NCBI GenBank assembly: GCA_963580285.1
Contig: OY757017.1
Coordinates: 12,784,538 to 12,848,537 of the forward strand
Direction of reading: 5' to 3'
From: Lucinisca nassula
Lineage: Eukaryota > Mollusca > Bivalvia > Lucinida > Lucinidae
Length of the DNA: 64,000 nucleotides
The notes under the pieces were generated by a model, which worked only from the letters and a program-made list of their open reading frames with translations, did no database searches and was not told where the DNA came from. Positions 43,079-54,793 of this stretch are shown here, piece after piece. The position numbers and the translations under genes were made by a program. Position 1 is the stretch's first letter. The number at the start of each line of letters is the position of its first letter.

Positions 43079-44248
43079 TTATTGATCTGATTTTTTAGAA
43101 AGCTCAGCTATCTGTTTCTCAGTAGTTATTTCATCTACACATTTGGTAGCAGTGGCCATGTCACTATACCTCACTTGAGGAGTGAAGCGGATCTTCTGTC
43201 GATGCGCAATTATGGCATCTTTTTGTCGTTCTTCTTCCCTGATCTGCTTTTCAGAAAGCTCAGCTTTCTTTTTCTCAGTAGTTACTTCATCTACACATTT
43301 GGTAGCAGTGGCCATGTCACTATACCTCACTTGAGGAGTGTACCGGATCTTCTGTCGATGCGCAATTATGGCATCTTTTTGTCGTTCTTCTGCCCTGATC
43401 TGCTTTTCAGAATATTCAGTTTTCTTGTTCTCAGTAGTTATTTCATCTTCACATTTGGTAGCAGTGGCCATGTCACTATACCTCACTTGAGGAGTGAATC
43501 GGATCTTCTGAAGCTGCGCAATAATGTCATCATTTTCTTGCTGTTGTTTCTTGGTTTGATCTTCAGGAAGTTCAGTTGTATGATTCTGACTCTTGCTTTC
43601 AGCAGCTACTTCATCTACACATTCAGTAGCAGTTGCCGTTTCACTATACACCACTTGAGGAGTGAATCGGACCTTCTGTCGCTGGGCTATCATGGCATTC
43701 CTTAGCTGGGATGCTGAATAAGCTGATGGTTTCACTCTTGCATACCGTACTACAGGTTTGCCATTATTATAATGCTGTAGGGCGATGATTCCTGATCGGG
43801 AACCAGAAACGATATAAGGATATGACAAGCCCGCGAACTTATTTTGCGACGCGGAAGATTTCAAAGGCATTGAGTTATTTCCCCTTTCTCTACATTCTGC
43901 GTGTTGCAAATAAGCACCACTGCTCACTACTCGAGTTTCAGCACCGCCGTTTAGTTTCGCGCCATATTTACGCTGCAGGTCTTCCAGGTTTAAAATAGAT
44001 TTAAACTCGCGATTATTATAAGTGTATTTTGTCTGTGACCTGTTGTTGTTTATGTTTCTCTTGGCTTCGTCTTGCACAGTCTGATCATCCAGCAGATCAT
44101 CAATAACCCATGACGTCAGCATAGATGATGGAGAGGATCTAACTCTAGTTTGTCCATGTGTCTCGATGTCTGGATGTGCGTTGTTAATTTCATTAAAGAC
44201 TTCTTGAACGGAGAAAGCGTTTAATTGTGGCAAATCTCCATTAGATGA
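43079..44248 (-). CDS. terminal exon of an unknown gene with four roughly 52-residue repeats
   Basis: An open minus-strand frame of about 389 codons ends at TAA (43079-43081). It has no good ATG at its 5' end. Instead TTTATTCTAG, a clear splice acceptor after a T-rich tract, ends at 44249, so upstream exons to the right should exist. Residues counted from the TTG codon at 44233: 1-178 non-repetitive, then four repeats at 179-234, 235-286, 287-338 and 339-384, each with QKIRFTPQVRYSDMATATKC-type core followed by a Lys/Glu linker (SEKQIREEERQK). The last three repeats are very alike, so the array grew recently. No membrane segment or known catalytic motif. Family not recognised; the linker is likely helical. 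Confidence 0.75.
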   Translation of the reverse strand, partial: SSNGDLPQLNAFSVQEVFNEINNAHPDIETHGQTRVRSSPSSMLTSWVIDDLLDDQTVQDEAKRNINNNRSQTKYTYNNREFKSILNLEDLQRKYGAKLNGGAETRVVSSGAYLQHAECRERGNNSMPLKSSASQNKFAGLSYPYIVSGSRSGIIALQHYNNGKPVVRYARVKPSAYSASQLRNAMIAQRQKVRFTPQVVYSETATATECVDEVAAESKSQNHTTELPEDQTKKQQQENDDIIAQLQKIRFTPQVRYSDMATATKCEDEITTENKKTEYSEKQIRAEERQKDAIIAHRQKIRYTPQVRYSDMATATKCVDEVTTEKKKAELSEKQIREEERQKDAIIAHRQKIRFTPQVRYSDMATATKCVDEITTEKQIAELSKKSDQ

Positions 44249-44477
44249 CTAGAATAAAAAAAAAAAAAACACAAAACTTTTTAAGTGAGTCAATGAAAAG
44301 CATCTAACCATACTCATAATCTGTCATTCCACATTCTCTCAAAGGATAATACTTACTGTCTTCAAAATTGTCATTTTGGTCGATGATTTACCCAACTGAC
44401 ACTTTTGAAGACAGTAACTGTTAGTCGTAAAATAACGTTTTACGTAAGACGCAGCCTGAAATAACGTTTTACGTAAG

Positions 44478-44715
44478 ATGCAGCTTGATAGCTCAGTGGT
44501 TAGTGCACGTGCCTTTGATGCCAGAGGCCCACGGTTCGATCCCGGGCAGCGGCGATAAAATTTCGGTGTCCGAACACGCTCCATTGGCATCATTTGCAGG
44601 GATGAATGTCATTAAGTGCACTGTCCTTCGGATCGGGACGTTAACTGGAGGCCCCCTATGCAGGGAGATTAATCCCCTGTGCAAGTTAAAGTACATGACT
44701 ATTGTGTTGGCTTTC
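44478..44715 (+). mobile_element. SINE-C copy
   Basis: Head TGATAGCTCAGTGGTTAGTG, box B ACGGTTCGATCCC. The best preserved of the four copies. Confidence 0.9.
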
Positions 44716-45084
44716 ATTCTGCAAACATGGAGTGTATATAATGTACAACATCTGTGTCCCCTTCTGGGGAAATGAAAGAAAGAAAGAAATAGAAGTGGAG
44801 GCAATGATCAAGAATCGATACAATCAACCCACAGCTCCCATCAGAGACACCAAAGGGAAAGACACACAAACATGAAACAACAGACCCTAATGGAAACCCC
44901 AACAGCAGAAAGCCAAAAGCCTGCGAACTCAAAATATATGAATACTGTTACGATTGGAAAATTGATTACTCGATCGATAAATTCCTCTAAAATGATTATT
45001 AGTAATGATTTGGTGGTAATCGATTATTTGATAAGTATAAGTTAAAATCCCAATGTTGTGTCTAAAATAGCTGTGGATAGCCCG

Positions 45085-45215
45085 AAGGCCGTAGTTGGCC
45101 AATCCTATCAGCGAAGACTCTGATCAGACTGCGCTGATGCGCAGGCTGATCAGAGTCTTTGCTGGTTACACAAGGGTTATAATAGATTATGCTGTGCGCT
45201 GGCTCATATACACTT
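45085..45215. repeat. FB3 hairpin
   Basis: AGCGAAGACTCTGATCAGAC...GCTGATCAGAGTCTTTGCT. Outer part TGTGCGCTGGCTCAT as in the 61852 copy. Confidence 0.8.
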
Positions 45216-45364
45216 AGAGCCATTAAAGCCAAAATGCGTCTTTTGGACATTCCGTGTAATACACACAGCCGCACATTGTTGTTTTTGATGAAGAAATGGC
45301 AGTTTGCTAAAGATACCAATGATTTGAAAAAGAAGAAGAAGAGTGATTGATTGTTTGCAGTTAA

Positions 45365-46242
45365 TGCGGCTCTTACACTGTCAAGACTTTGACCACGATT
45401 GTCCACGGCTGTCCACGACCAATGGGGACCACGAAAATCGTGGTAAATCGGGGCATACACGCTTCCGATTTCACTACCCTACGAATACTCACGACATTAA
45501 TACGACACTTCTACGAACAATCACGATTGCTGTACGTTAATGGAGCCGATTTACAACGATCATCCACGATTGACCACGATGTCTTACGATCCTTTAGGAT
45601 TCTTCTACGACTGCACCACGATTGCTTAAAGATATCAGACGATCATACACGATTTCTCACGATCCCTGCAAGACTGCTTTACGACCAAGGCCGAATTGGC
45701 ACGACGATCAAAGACTCAGTACGATCATGGAGGATTCGATACGATTTACTCACGAATAACCAAGACTTCTCCCGATTCGTTAGGATTTATAACGATCTGG
45801 GTATATAAAAGTGTTCGTCGGGATAAATCGTGCTAGCGTCGTCATCAATCGTAGTGCATTCCTGGTGAATCTTGCATTGTCGTGAGCAGTCGTCGTGATA
45901 TCGTAGTAGATCGTATGGCAGTCGCAAAGGAATCGTAGAGGCGTAGTAGATGATCTTGTCTCGTCGTAGCTCAGTCGTGGTAGAATTCAGTCACGATTAT
46001 TCACGATTGGCCACGATTACCAAGACGACGGCTTACGACTGAGCTACGATTTGAAAAATGATGCCGACTCGTCACGAATGTTTTGAACATGTCCGAAACA
46101 GTCGTGGTCAATTCCGAACTATCACGGTCAACCACGATTCCTCAAGACCTCTGCCGACTTCTCTACGACGTTGTTCACGATTTACCACGATTTAAACAAT
46201 CGTGGTGAGTTGTGGCCAAAATCATGACAGTGTAAGAGTCCC
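45365..46242. mobile_element. TTAA-flanked element, copy 1 (ACGATT-rich)
   Basis: Termini GGCTCTTACACTGTC and GACAGTGTAAGAGTCCC, flanked by TTAA (45361-45364, 46243-46246). The interior is packed with ACGATT/ACGACT on one strand, switching to AATCGT/AGTCGT after a TATATAAAAG box at about 45802 and back again near 45970. No protein-coding region. The TTAA target is typical of piggyBac and Kolobok transposons. Confidence 0.8.
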
Positions 46243-46246
46243 TTAA

Positions 46247-47136
46247 GGGGCTCTTACACTGTCACGATTTTTGCCACGACTCACCACGATTTTATAAATC
46301 GTGGTAAATCGTGAACAACGTCGTAGGGAAGTCGGCAGAGATCTTGAGGAATCGTGGTTGATCGTGATAGTTCGGGAGTGACCACGATTGTTTTGGACAT
46401 GTTCAAAACATTCGTGACGAGTCGGCATCATTTTTCAAATCGTAGAGCGGTCGTAGAGAAATCGAAGCTCAGTCGTGAGCCGTCGTCGTTGTAATCGTGG
46501 CCAATCGTGACTGAATTCTAACACGATTGAGCTACGACGAGACAAGATCATCTACGACGCCTCTACGATTCCGTTGCGACTGCCGTACGATCTACTACGA
46601 TATCACGACGACTACTCACGACAATGCAAGATACACAAGGAATGCACTACGATCTATGACGACGCTAACACGATTTATCCCGACGAACACTTTTATATAC
46701 CCAGATCGTTATAAATCCTGACGAATCGGGAGAAGTCTTGGTTAATCGTGAGTAAATCGTATCGAATCCTCCATGATCGTACTGAGTCTTTGATCATCGT
46801 GCCAATTCGCCCTTGGTCGTAGAGCAGTCTTGCAGGGATCGTGCGAAATCGTGTATGATCGTCTGATATCTTGAAGCAATCGTGGTGCAGTCGTAGAAGA
46901 ATCCTAGAGAATCGTAAGACATCGTGGTCGATCGTGGAGGATCGTTGTAAATCGGCTCCATTATCGTACAGCAATCGTGACTGTTCGTAGAAGTGTCGTA
47001 GCAATGTCGTGAGTATTCGTAGGGTAAAGAAATCGGAACCGGGTATGCCCCGATTTGCCACGATTTTCATGATCCCCATTTGTCGTGGACAGTCGTGGAC
47101 AATCGTGGTGAAAGTCGTGACAGTGTAAGAGGGGCT
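46247..47136. mobile_element. TTAA-flanked element, copy 2, inverted
   Basis: The same element in opposite orientation, separated from copy 1 by one shared TTAA (46243-46246), with the right TTAA at 47137-47140. Together they form a palindrome of about 1.77 kb. Confidence 0.82.
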
Positions 47137-47149
47137 TTAAAATAGCGAC

Positions 47150-47440
47150 ACGTCAACCCTTGTGTCGTCTCCCAGGAAAAGGAGAAACGAGATAGAAGAG
47201 ATAGCAGAGGAGATGAACGAGCGACAGGAGAAAGGGGAAAATGAACGAAAGTGTAGAAACAGAAGAAATAAAATCCCCTCTACCCTTTCCTGCTGCAAGA
47301 ACAACAGGCCTTGTCAAACTGTTGGACGCCCCAGCTACGCAATATACACGACACATTTGCCTCACCCAACCACCCCTGAAGAACGGAAGAAGAACGAGGA
47401 GGAGGAGGAGAAAGAATAAGAAATAGATGCCAATGATGAA
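47150..47440. other. purine-rich low-complexity stretch
   Basis: GAGGAG/GAAAGA-rich. An 85-codon plus-strand frame (47162-47419, Glu/Lys/Arg-rich) reflects composition. No evidence of a gene. Confidence 0.4.
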
Positions 47441-47449
47441 GAAGACGGT

Positions 47450-47722
47450 TTAGTTTTTTTTAGGTTTAACGTCTAGGTAATTTTGAAGACGTTACTTCCG
47501 ACTTTGTGGGACTTTTCCCGACATTGAGATGAAATGACTTCTTAAGTCCTAACACCCCCCAAAAAACCGCTAGGGTCTTTCATGACTGTCCGACTCGCAC
47601 CACTTTTCCTGGCCAGGCTTAGACCTTCTTCGCGGTTTAATAGTATATGCACTCAAAAGTCCTGAAGACTATGCGGCCCAATATATTTCTCCAGGCCTGA
47701 TCCAGATGGACGGGGGTTGAGG

Positions 47723-47753
<31 letters not shown>

Positions 47754-47765
47754 GGGGGGGGTAGA
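47450..47765 (-). repeat. diverged SINE-B with a long G run
   Basis: GGTTTAACGTCTAGG and CCGACATTGAGATGAAATGA identify it. (TG)n and about 25 G at 47737-47761 follow. Confidence 0.75.
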
Positions 47766-47965
47766 AGAAAGACAGCAACAACAAGATGTTTTACCTTTGA
47801 AGTTATGTGATGACTGTCAATCTGAGGAGCGTTGTTTCCCCTTAAAGATGCTGACTCGGTGTTCTCCAGATCCCTTTTTAGGCTGTCAAAAAAAAAAAAA
47901 AATCAGGTACACAAATAGCTCCAGATAAAGAATGTTGAGGGTATTTTTTCCTTATTTCTCCATGA

Positions 47966-48213
47966 AGCTATAAATGAGCAAGCACACGACAAAACCTACA
48001 ATAACACATGTGCGCCCATCGAAGACTCAGATCAGCATGCGCATCCATATAGTCTTACCAGAGACTTCTCTTGCTGCACGAAGGAGCAGTGGGCCCTTAG
48101 CTATCCTAAGAGCACACAACGAAGACTCTGATCAGACTGCGCGGATGCGCAGGCTGATCTGAGTCTTCGTTGGGCACACATGACTTATTGTAGGTTTTGT
48201 CATGCATTGGCTC
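47966..48213. mobile_element. FB3 foldback MITE
   Basis: Outer arms ACAAAACCTACAATAA and TTATTGTAGGTTTTGTC; inner arms GCGCCCATCGAAGACTCAG and CTGAGTCTTCGTTGGGC. Homologous to 61852-62094. Confidence 0.8.
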
Positions 48214-48227
48214 AATTGTGTTGAGGG

Positions 48228-48435
48228 TACAGCGAAATTCCGCTGTTAAGACCACCTAAAATTAAGACTAATTCTGCTTTGAAACTTATTGAGAAGGTTA
48301 CAGTTATTCTTACTTTGTGTTCTCTACACCCAGTGTCTCTTATGAAGATACCACCTTTGGGACTGTTCAAAAGTGGTCTTAAAGACCACTTTTGAACAGT
48401 TCCAAAGGTGGTCTTAATATAGGAATTTTACTGTA
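48228..48435. mobile_element. Tigger-like MITE
   Basis: TACAGCGAAATTCCGCTG...ATAGGAATTTTACTGTA. Foldback AAAGTGGTCTTAAAGACCACTTTT inside. Confidence 0.82.
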
Positions 48436-48499
48436 CTTGTTACAAAAGCCTATTAAATAGGCATAACTAAGTTAAGGTTTCTAATAACTTAACGATCTT

Positions 48500-48580
48500 A
48501 CACTCGTGGTCATTTCATATGAAATTTATGAAACGAGCTTCGGCGAGTTTCATCATAAATTTCATATTAAATAATCACGC
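48500..48580. repeat. FB7 hairpin
   Basis: ATGAAATTTATGAAACGAGC-TTCG-GCGAGTTTCATCATAAATTTCAT. More copies at 52555-52770. Confidence 0.8.
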
Positions 48581-48741
48581 GCGTTAGGTTCTGTTTATCA
48601 CACAACGAAGCTAAATTTGATTTTATTGCCAGGGAAGTTCAAAACATAGGGTTATCACGGTAACATGACGTTACATTTCCTGTAACATGACGTTATCCGC
48701 TAAATAACAACGACGTTATTTGCTTATAAGTTTAATCATAT

Positions 48742-49658
48742 ATATTTACATTTCCAGTGCAAAGTCTAATGTAAACCTATAGAAAACAATTGCGTTCATA
48801 CTTCCATGAACGCATCGAATCACATGATTTTCATTGACGTTAAGTGACGTCATTCTAAACCATTGTTCTCTACGGGCGTTGATGACATCAACGCTGCTCC
48901 GCTCTTTGTAGAAAAACAGCATGTAAATGTTTTTCAGCTTTAAAAGTTTGCCCTACAAGCATTTTTTCGCTCAGTGATGGGGGACAAATAATGTAAATAT
49001 AAAAAATAAACTTAATTTTTCTGCTTTTCATGAAAGTGTGAACGACAGTGGGTCGCTAGCAAAGTTTACATGAAGGGGTTCATTTCCTTTGCACGCGACC
49101 CACTGCGTTCATACTTCCATGAACTTCAGAAAAATAAATTTCATTTCTTAATAAGTTTAATCATCTGACGTCGCCGTCATGTAGTAACGTCACGTAGTTT
49201 CACATTTTCCGTATGTAAGGTGTGTAATACACTGGTCGCTTAGGAAATATTTAAGAAATGAAATTTATTTTTCTGCAGTTCATGGAAGTATGAACGCAGT
49301 GGGTCGCGTGCAAAGTAAATGAACCCCGAAGGGGTTCATGTAAACTTTGCTAGCGACCCACTGTCGTTCATACTTTCATGAAAAGCAGAAAAAATGAGTT
49401 TATTTTTTTATATTTACATTATTTGCCCCTCATCACTGGGCGAAAAATGCTTGTAGGGCAAACTTTTAAAGCTGAAAAACATTTACACGCTGTTTTTCTA
49501 CAGCAGCGTTGACGTCATCAACGCCCGTAGAGAACAATGGTTTAGAATGACGTCATTTAACGTCACTGAAAATCATGTGATTCGATGCGTTCATTGACGT
49601 ACGAACGCAATTGTTTTCTGTAGGTTTACATTAGATTTTACACTGGAAATGTAAATAT
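48742..49658. repeat. 917-bp palindrome with about 410-bp arms
   Basis: Arms 48742-49151 and 49251-49658 are diverged inverse copies around a roughly 100-bp spacer. Each arm contains its own hairpin (CAGTGGGTCGC...GCGACCCACTG) around AAGGGGTTCAT, plus repeated TGACGTCA-type sites. Confidence 0.85.
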
Positions 49659-49659
49659 T

Positions 49660-50148
49660 GAGTGACTAATCACTGGGCGGAAGAGCGCGATGCTAAGAGC
49701 CGCCCTTTTTATCGCGTTTCATGACGTCTTTCATTGTAACCTTGACGTTAGATGGTCTAACATCGTTTTCTTGTATCAGATATGTTATGAAAACAGGTAA
49801 ACGCATGTGATACAGTCAGTTATATTGGCGGGATTCCTTTAAACAAATAGATAGGGAGAATCTGAAGGAATCAATAGTACTCGTATTTTCGTCGAGTTTT
49901 AGTTTGTTAGAATCGAAATAGATCAGCTCTTGTGCCGCAATTTATTGAGTTATAAATCACTGTAGGCCAGTTTTAAGTAGATAAATCACTCCCGCTACGT
50001 TTATCACTGATATAGCTGATTCGCGAAACGTTATCTTGTGAACCGTGACAACGCAATGTTTTCTATGGAAGCTCTAATAAATTTACCGTAAAACTTCAAT
50101 GACTGGAACACCTTTGTGACCATGAAAAAAATGTTCTAGACTAAGTGG
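49660..50148. other. intergenic, nothing recognised
   Basis: No supportable feature. Confidence 0.45.
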
Positions 50149-50149
50149 A

Positions 50150-50995
50150 TAACTGTATTCAAAATTGTCATTTGGGGAGGTAAATCAGCGGTTTAACGGT
50201 CAGAAATTTCGTTTTACAGCGACGCATCAGCGGAGCCGTAAAACGGAATTTCCGACCGTAAAACCGACGATTTACCTCCACAAATGACAATTTTCAATAC
50301 AGGTAGCATTCCACTAAATACTGGGAGGTGCCGGGTTTTATCACTTTGGGACTGGGCTTTTAGTTGCGTTCTAAATACCAGACTTGCTTCCATTGGATAT
50401 ATATCCCATGTTTTATTCCAATGTGAGAAAATGATAGGTATAAGGGACTAAAATGATGCATATTTTATAAATATACATGTATCTGCAAGCTCAAAGAAAT
50501 TTTTGCTGATTTTATATGGTCACCCCTCCTTTAAAAATGTTGGTTTGTTTTTACTCCGTTCTAGTAGGTAAACAAACATGGTTGACTGAACTTGAAAATG
50601 AGCAGTTCAACATGTGGATTTTTTCTCATTAACTTGTTGGGCTAGGATGGCTCTATAAACAAGTAAGGTTTGAAAAGTTTTGTATGTGTAGTTTTTGTGG
50701 GAGCAGGTAAAAGGTTATTATTGTCGCCTATGGAAAACATTTTGTGGAAAGCTCCCTACATTAATCACCATTCTACTGCACTTTTTCACTCGGTTTGTTT
50801 AAAAAAATGCCCATTTTGCCCAAAAAGGCAAGCACAGTGAGGTGCGTACAACCAAACGAAAACCAATGAAAAGCGACGTTACAAGATGATGACGTCGGAT
50901 TTCCGACTGTATATCGTAGAATATACTGTTGCAAATTTTTGAAGTTATCCAATCAGACGTTGCGTTTCATACGCAAGTGCATTAGAATGGGATAT
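50150..50995. repeat. FB8 foldback, split copy
   Basis: Hairpin half at 50150-50300 (AAATTTCGTTTTAC...GTAAAACGGAATTTCC); the tail half resumes at about 50800 (CCAATGAAAAGCGACGTTAC). About 500 bp of unrelated sequence lies between. Confidence 0.7.
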
Positions 50996-50999
50996 AGAA

Positions 51000-51125
51000 A
51001 ATATCAGATTCGTGTCTTTTAATATAAAATTTATCAGACAAGGCTTCGAGAATGTTTGTAGAATCGCGAGGCTTGCCGATGGATTCTACACGCGTTCTCG
51101 AAGCCGAACTTGATATCAAATGACA
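51000..51125. repeat. foldback with GGCTTGCCGA loop
   Basis: GGCTTCGAGAA-TGTGTAGAATC type arms around GCGAGGCTTGCCGATGG. The loop resembles that at 37795. Confidence 0.65.
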
Positions 51126-51191
51126 TGAAACTGGTAAATTGAAACAGTGTATGCTTATACCAAACAGATAAAGAGAACTTATGCCATCCAA

Positions 51192-51401
51192 TACAGTAAA
51201 ATTCCTATATTAAGACCACCTTTGGGACTGTTCAAAAGTGGTCTTTAAGACCACTTTTGAACAGTCCTAAAGGTGGTCTTTGAATAGAGGACAGTGTGGG
51301 CAGAAAACACAAAGAAAGATCAAGTGCACCCTTCAAAATAAGCTTTTTAAAGCAGAATTAGTCTTAATTTTAGGTGGTCTTAATAACGGAATTTTACTGT
51401 G
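51192..51401. mobile_element. Tigger-like MITE
   Basis: TACAGTAAAATTCCTATATT...TAACGGAATTTTACTGT. The final A of the TA is mutated to G. Confidence 0.82.
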
Positions 51402-52125
51402 TTTGCGAAATACTTCTCGGGCCTTCGCCCCCGAAGTATATCTGCAAATATTTTATGACACTGTTCTATATCTGTTACTTGCATGTTACTGACAGATCAG
51501 GCGAAATAAACTTGCATGAAAACTAATAATACTGACAACACCTCATTCGAACATAAAACCAGAGATAGAAAATAGAACAGAAAGATCACACGTGCTAATG
51601 GCATGTGAATGTTTTACTACATCTCAGTTCTGAATTGCATTTTGAGAAGCACATGTATGATGCATAGCAAACTGGGCTAACATTTCCTGAAAGTCTGAAA
51701 TAACAAGTCTATATGACGTTAAATAGGAACATGATCAGACAGGTATTCTTGCATAAATATCTATGCGCATGGCTGTTTGAAGCCATTGTCAAATGGACCG
51801 AAAGCCGTGCTCAAACAGCATAAACCATATTCAAATCATAAAATTCGCGTGCTGTTTGAACATGGATTTTGAGCTTTTGATATCACAAGACGGGCCTTGC
51901 TTTGTTACCTTACGTTGAGCAACATAACATTATCGCCCTGAACGTAGCGTTTAAGGGTTCTATGATGACGTCAGAGGGTTACTGCATGGCAACGCAATTG
52001 TAAACAACATTCTGAACTGGCCGCCATGTTGGTTTGCCGGTCGCATTTGAAGAGTTTATATGGAGTTTATATGGAACTTTAGGGCGTTTTCGTCAAAATT
52101 TGCTGTCGGACTCGTAAGTTATGCA
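51402..52125. other. intergenic, no gene recognised
   Basis: Only a weak foldback at about 51775-51850 (GCTGTTTGA...CAAACAGC). Confidence 0.45.
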
Positions 52126-52137
52126 AGAACAACGATC

Positions 52138-52262
52138 ATCCATGGTTATTTCATTGTATTAACATTTGCCGGATCCCTTGGAAGATATTTAAACATTCGG
52201 CCTATCGGCTTCATGTTCAACAGCTTCCTCGGGATCCGCAAATGTTAATGCATGAAAAACCA
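52138..52262. repeat. foldback with about 30-bp arms
   Basis: TTAACATTTGCCGGATCCC...GGGATCCGCAAATGTTAA, with more distant pairing outside. Confidence 0.8.
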
Positions 52263-52554
52263 GGGTTGATCCCTATATTTAAACATAAGAATCATATTGC
52301 ATTGTGAAACTACAGCACGTCCTTATAATGAACACCTTGAAAACCACGCTTTATATAGATAAAAATTATCATATGACGTCGTCGATAAGCAGTGGATAAC
52401 GTCGTGTAATAAAAATCGTATGACCGCACGTGTTATAACACTTAGGCGGGATTAAGTAACGTCATGACGACGTCCATGTCAACAATGAATTTTTCATGGG
52501 AAAATTATCAAATAAAATGGCGATAAAATCGAATTTAAAGTGGTCATATGATAA

Positions 52555-52770
52555 ACAGAATCTTACACTCGTGGTCATTTCATATATTTATGAAACTCGC
52601 CGAAGGCTCGTTTCATCAATATCATATGAAATGATCACTCGTGTAAGATCCTCTATATAAGGAATTGCAAGGATATAGAGGATCTTACACTCGTGCTGAT
52701 TTCATATGAAATTTTTGAAACGAGCCTTCGGCGAGCTTAATAAATTTCATAAGATTATGTTCATCATATA
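52555..52770. repeat. FB7 hairpins, two copies
   Basis: GATCTTACACTCGTG begins both units (about 52559 and 52681). Hairpin loops CGCCGAAGGCTCG and CGAGCCTTCGGCG. Confidence 0.8.
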
Positions 52771-53127
52771 ACGATTTTAAACCAGATTTTATCGCAGAAA
52801 AAGTTAATTAGAAAACAAAGTGTTGTCAACGTTACGCGCCAGTAACCATGTGTTTTTTTTTAATTTTTATTACATGACGTTATCCACTAAATAAAAGCGA
52901 CGTTATGTGATAAATGGAGGGTCTTTTACACGAGTGTAAGATTATGTTTATCCTATGACAACTTTAATTTGGATTTTATCGCCTTAAAATCTGACAATTT
53001 TTCCACAAAAAAAATCATGGTTAACATGGACGTCGTCATGACGTTACTTAATCCCGCCTAAGTGTTATTGCACGTGTGGTCATACGACTTTTATTACATG
53101 ACGTTATGCACTGCTTATCAACGATGT

Positions 53128-53930
53128 CTTTTTAAGAAATGAAATTTATTTTTCTGCAGTTCATGGAAGTATGAACGCAGTGCGTCACGTGCAAAGTAAA
53201 TGAACCCTGAAGGGGTTCATGTAAACTTTGCTAGCGACCCACTGTCGTTCATACTTTCATGAAAAACAGAAAAAAATAAGTTTATTTTTTATATTTACAT
53301 TAATTTCCCCTCATCACTGGGCGAAAAAAATGCTTGTAGGGCAAACTTTTAAAGCTCAAAACCATTTACACGCTGTTTTTCTACAAAGAGCGGAGCAGCG
53401 TTGACGGCATCAACGTCCGTAGAGAACAATGGTTTAGAATGACGTCACTTAACGTCATTGAAAATCATGTGATTCGATGCGTTCATGGAAGTATGACCGC
53501 AAATGTTTTCTATAGGTTTACATAAGACTTTACACTGGAAATGTAAATATTAAGGAATGAATCTTATTTTTCTGTTGTTCATGAAAGTATTAACACAGTG
53601 GGTCGCGTGCAAAGTAAATGAACCCCGGAAGGGTTCATGTTAACTTTTCTAGCAACCCGCTGTCGTTCATACTTTCATGAAAAGCAGAAAAAATAGTTTT
53701 TTTTTATTAACATTCTTTGCCCCTCATTACTGAGTGAAAAAATGCTTAAAGGGCAAATTTTTAAAGCTGAAAAACTTTTACACGCTGTTTTTCTACAAAG
53801 AGCGGAACAACGTTGACGTCACCAACGCCCTCAGAGAACCTGGTTTAGACTGACGTCATTTGACGTCACTGAGAATCACGTGACTCGATGCGTTCATGGA
53901 AAAATGAACTACATATGTGTATAATTTTTT
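53128..53930. repeat. two more arms of the 48742 palindrome family, tandem
   Basis: 53131-53550 and 53551-53930 match the right arm of the 48742 palindrome in the same orientation, including GTTCATACTTTCATGAAAA and TAGAACAATGGTTTAGA-like parts. Confidence 0.8.
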
Positions 53931-54182
53931 ATTATTTTTTTTCTCGAAAACATAGAATGAGGGTACTCGTTAGGGCCGCCTAACGTCAAAATTCGAATTT
54001 GTTGTGTTTGCTTAGGTGTTTAATGGCCCATTCAAGACCATTATGGTCATGTGGTGCTGGTAATTTAACTTAACCGCACTATCCCGCATTACGATAACAC
54101 ACCCATGTGACAAAGTGCTTTCTGTCATTCCTCCAAAATGGCTACTTTTCCGATGAAAATGTGTGATATGTTTTTTTTATAA

Positions 54183-54275
54183 CCCGAACATAGGTTGTGG
54201 GTGCTAGTTAGAACCGCCTCATTGAGGCGGTTCTAACGAGTACCCACAACCTATGTCTTGGAGCAGAAATAAGCA
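54183..54275. repeat. FB1 hairpin
   Basis: ATAGGTTGTGGG...GTTAGAACCGCCTC-ATT-GAGGCGGTTCTAAC...CCCACAACCTAT; stem of about 35 bp with two mismatches. Confidence 0.9.
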
Positions 54276-54496
54276 AAATAATGTTTACCCCTGTAAATGG
54301 CATTTTTCTCCGTATAAAGTGGGGTATGAGGGGTATTTATTTCACAGACTTGTTTTCATGATGGATACATGCTTAGTTTTGAGTGCAGATTCTTTCTCAA
54401 GTAGCAGGCAGTTTCTGTCCTTTTATTATATGCTGAGGATGGAGACTGTGACCTCAGAAAACAAACGATTATAGTCCAGTCTCAAGTAGATAATGT

Positions 54497-54780
54497 CGCC
54501 CCCGCCCATCGGGCCTAAAGAAATATATGGGCTGCATGATGCTTCCACGCAGAGCAGAATCCGACCCGCACACGAGTACTGGTAAACCGCTTAGAGGATC
54601 TAAGCCTGTCCAGGCACAAGCGGTGCGCACGAGTCGGACCATGCATGCTTATAAACCCTATTGGTTTCATTGGGCAACAGGGCTTGATATGTCATTTCAT
54701 CTCAATGTCGGGTAAACGTCCCACAAAATTTGAAGCAACGTCTCCAAATGATCTCTACAGTGTTGACGGGGACGTTAAAC
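54497..54780 (+). mobile_element. SINE-B with 13-bp target duplication
   Basis: Plus-strand copy; flanks AAGTAGATAATGT (54484-54496, 54781-54793). Confidence 0.94.
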
Positions 54781-54793
54781 AAGTAGATAATGT

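Noticed and set aside
43175..43705. 176-codon hydrophobic plus-strand frame
   Set aside because: Antisense shadow of the repeat-containing exon at 43079-44248.
45062..47079. Frames of 128-139 codons on both strands in the TTAA elements
   Set aside because: They mirror each other because the two copies are inverted; composition follows the ACGATT motif, with no domain.
47162..47419. 85-codon Glu/Lys-rich frame
   Set aside because: Purine-rich low complexity with no start context, splice site or homology that I can name.
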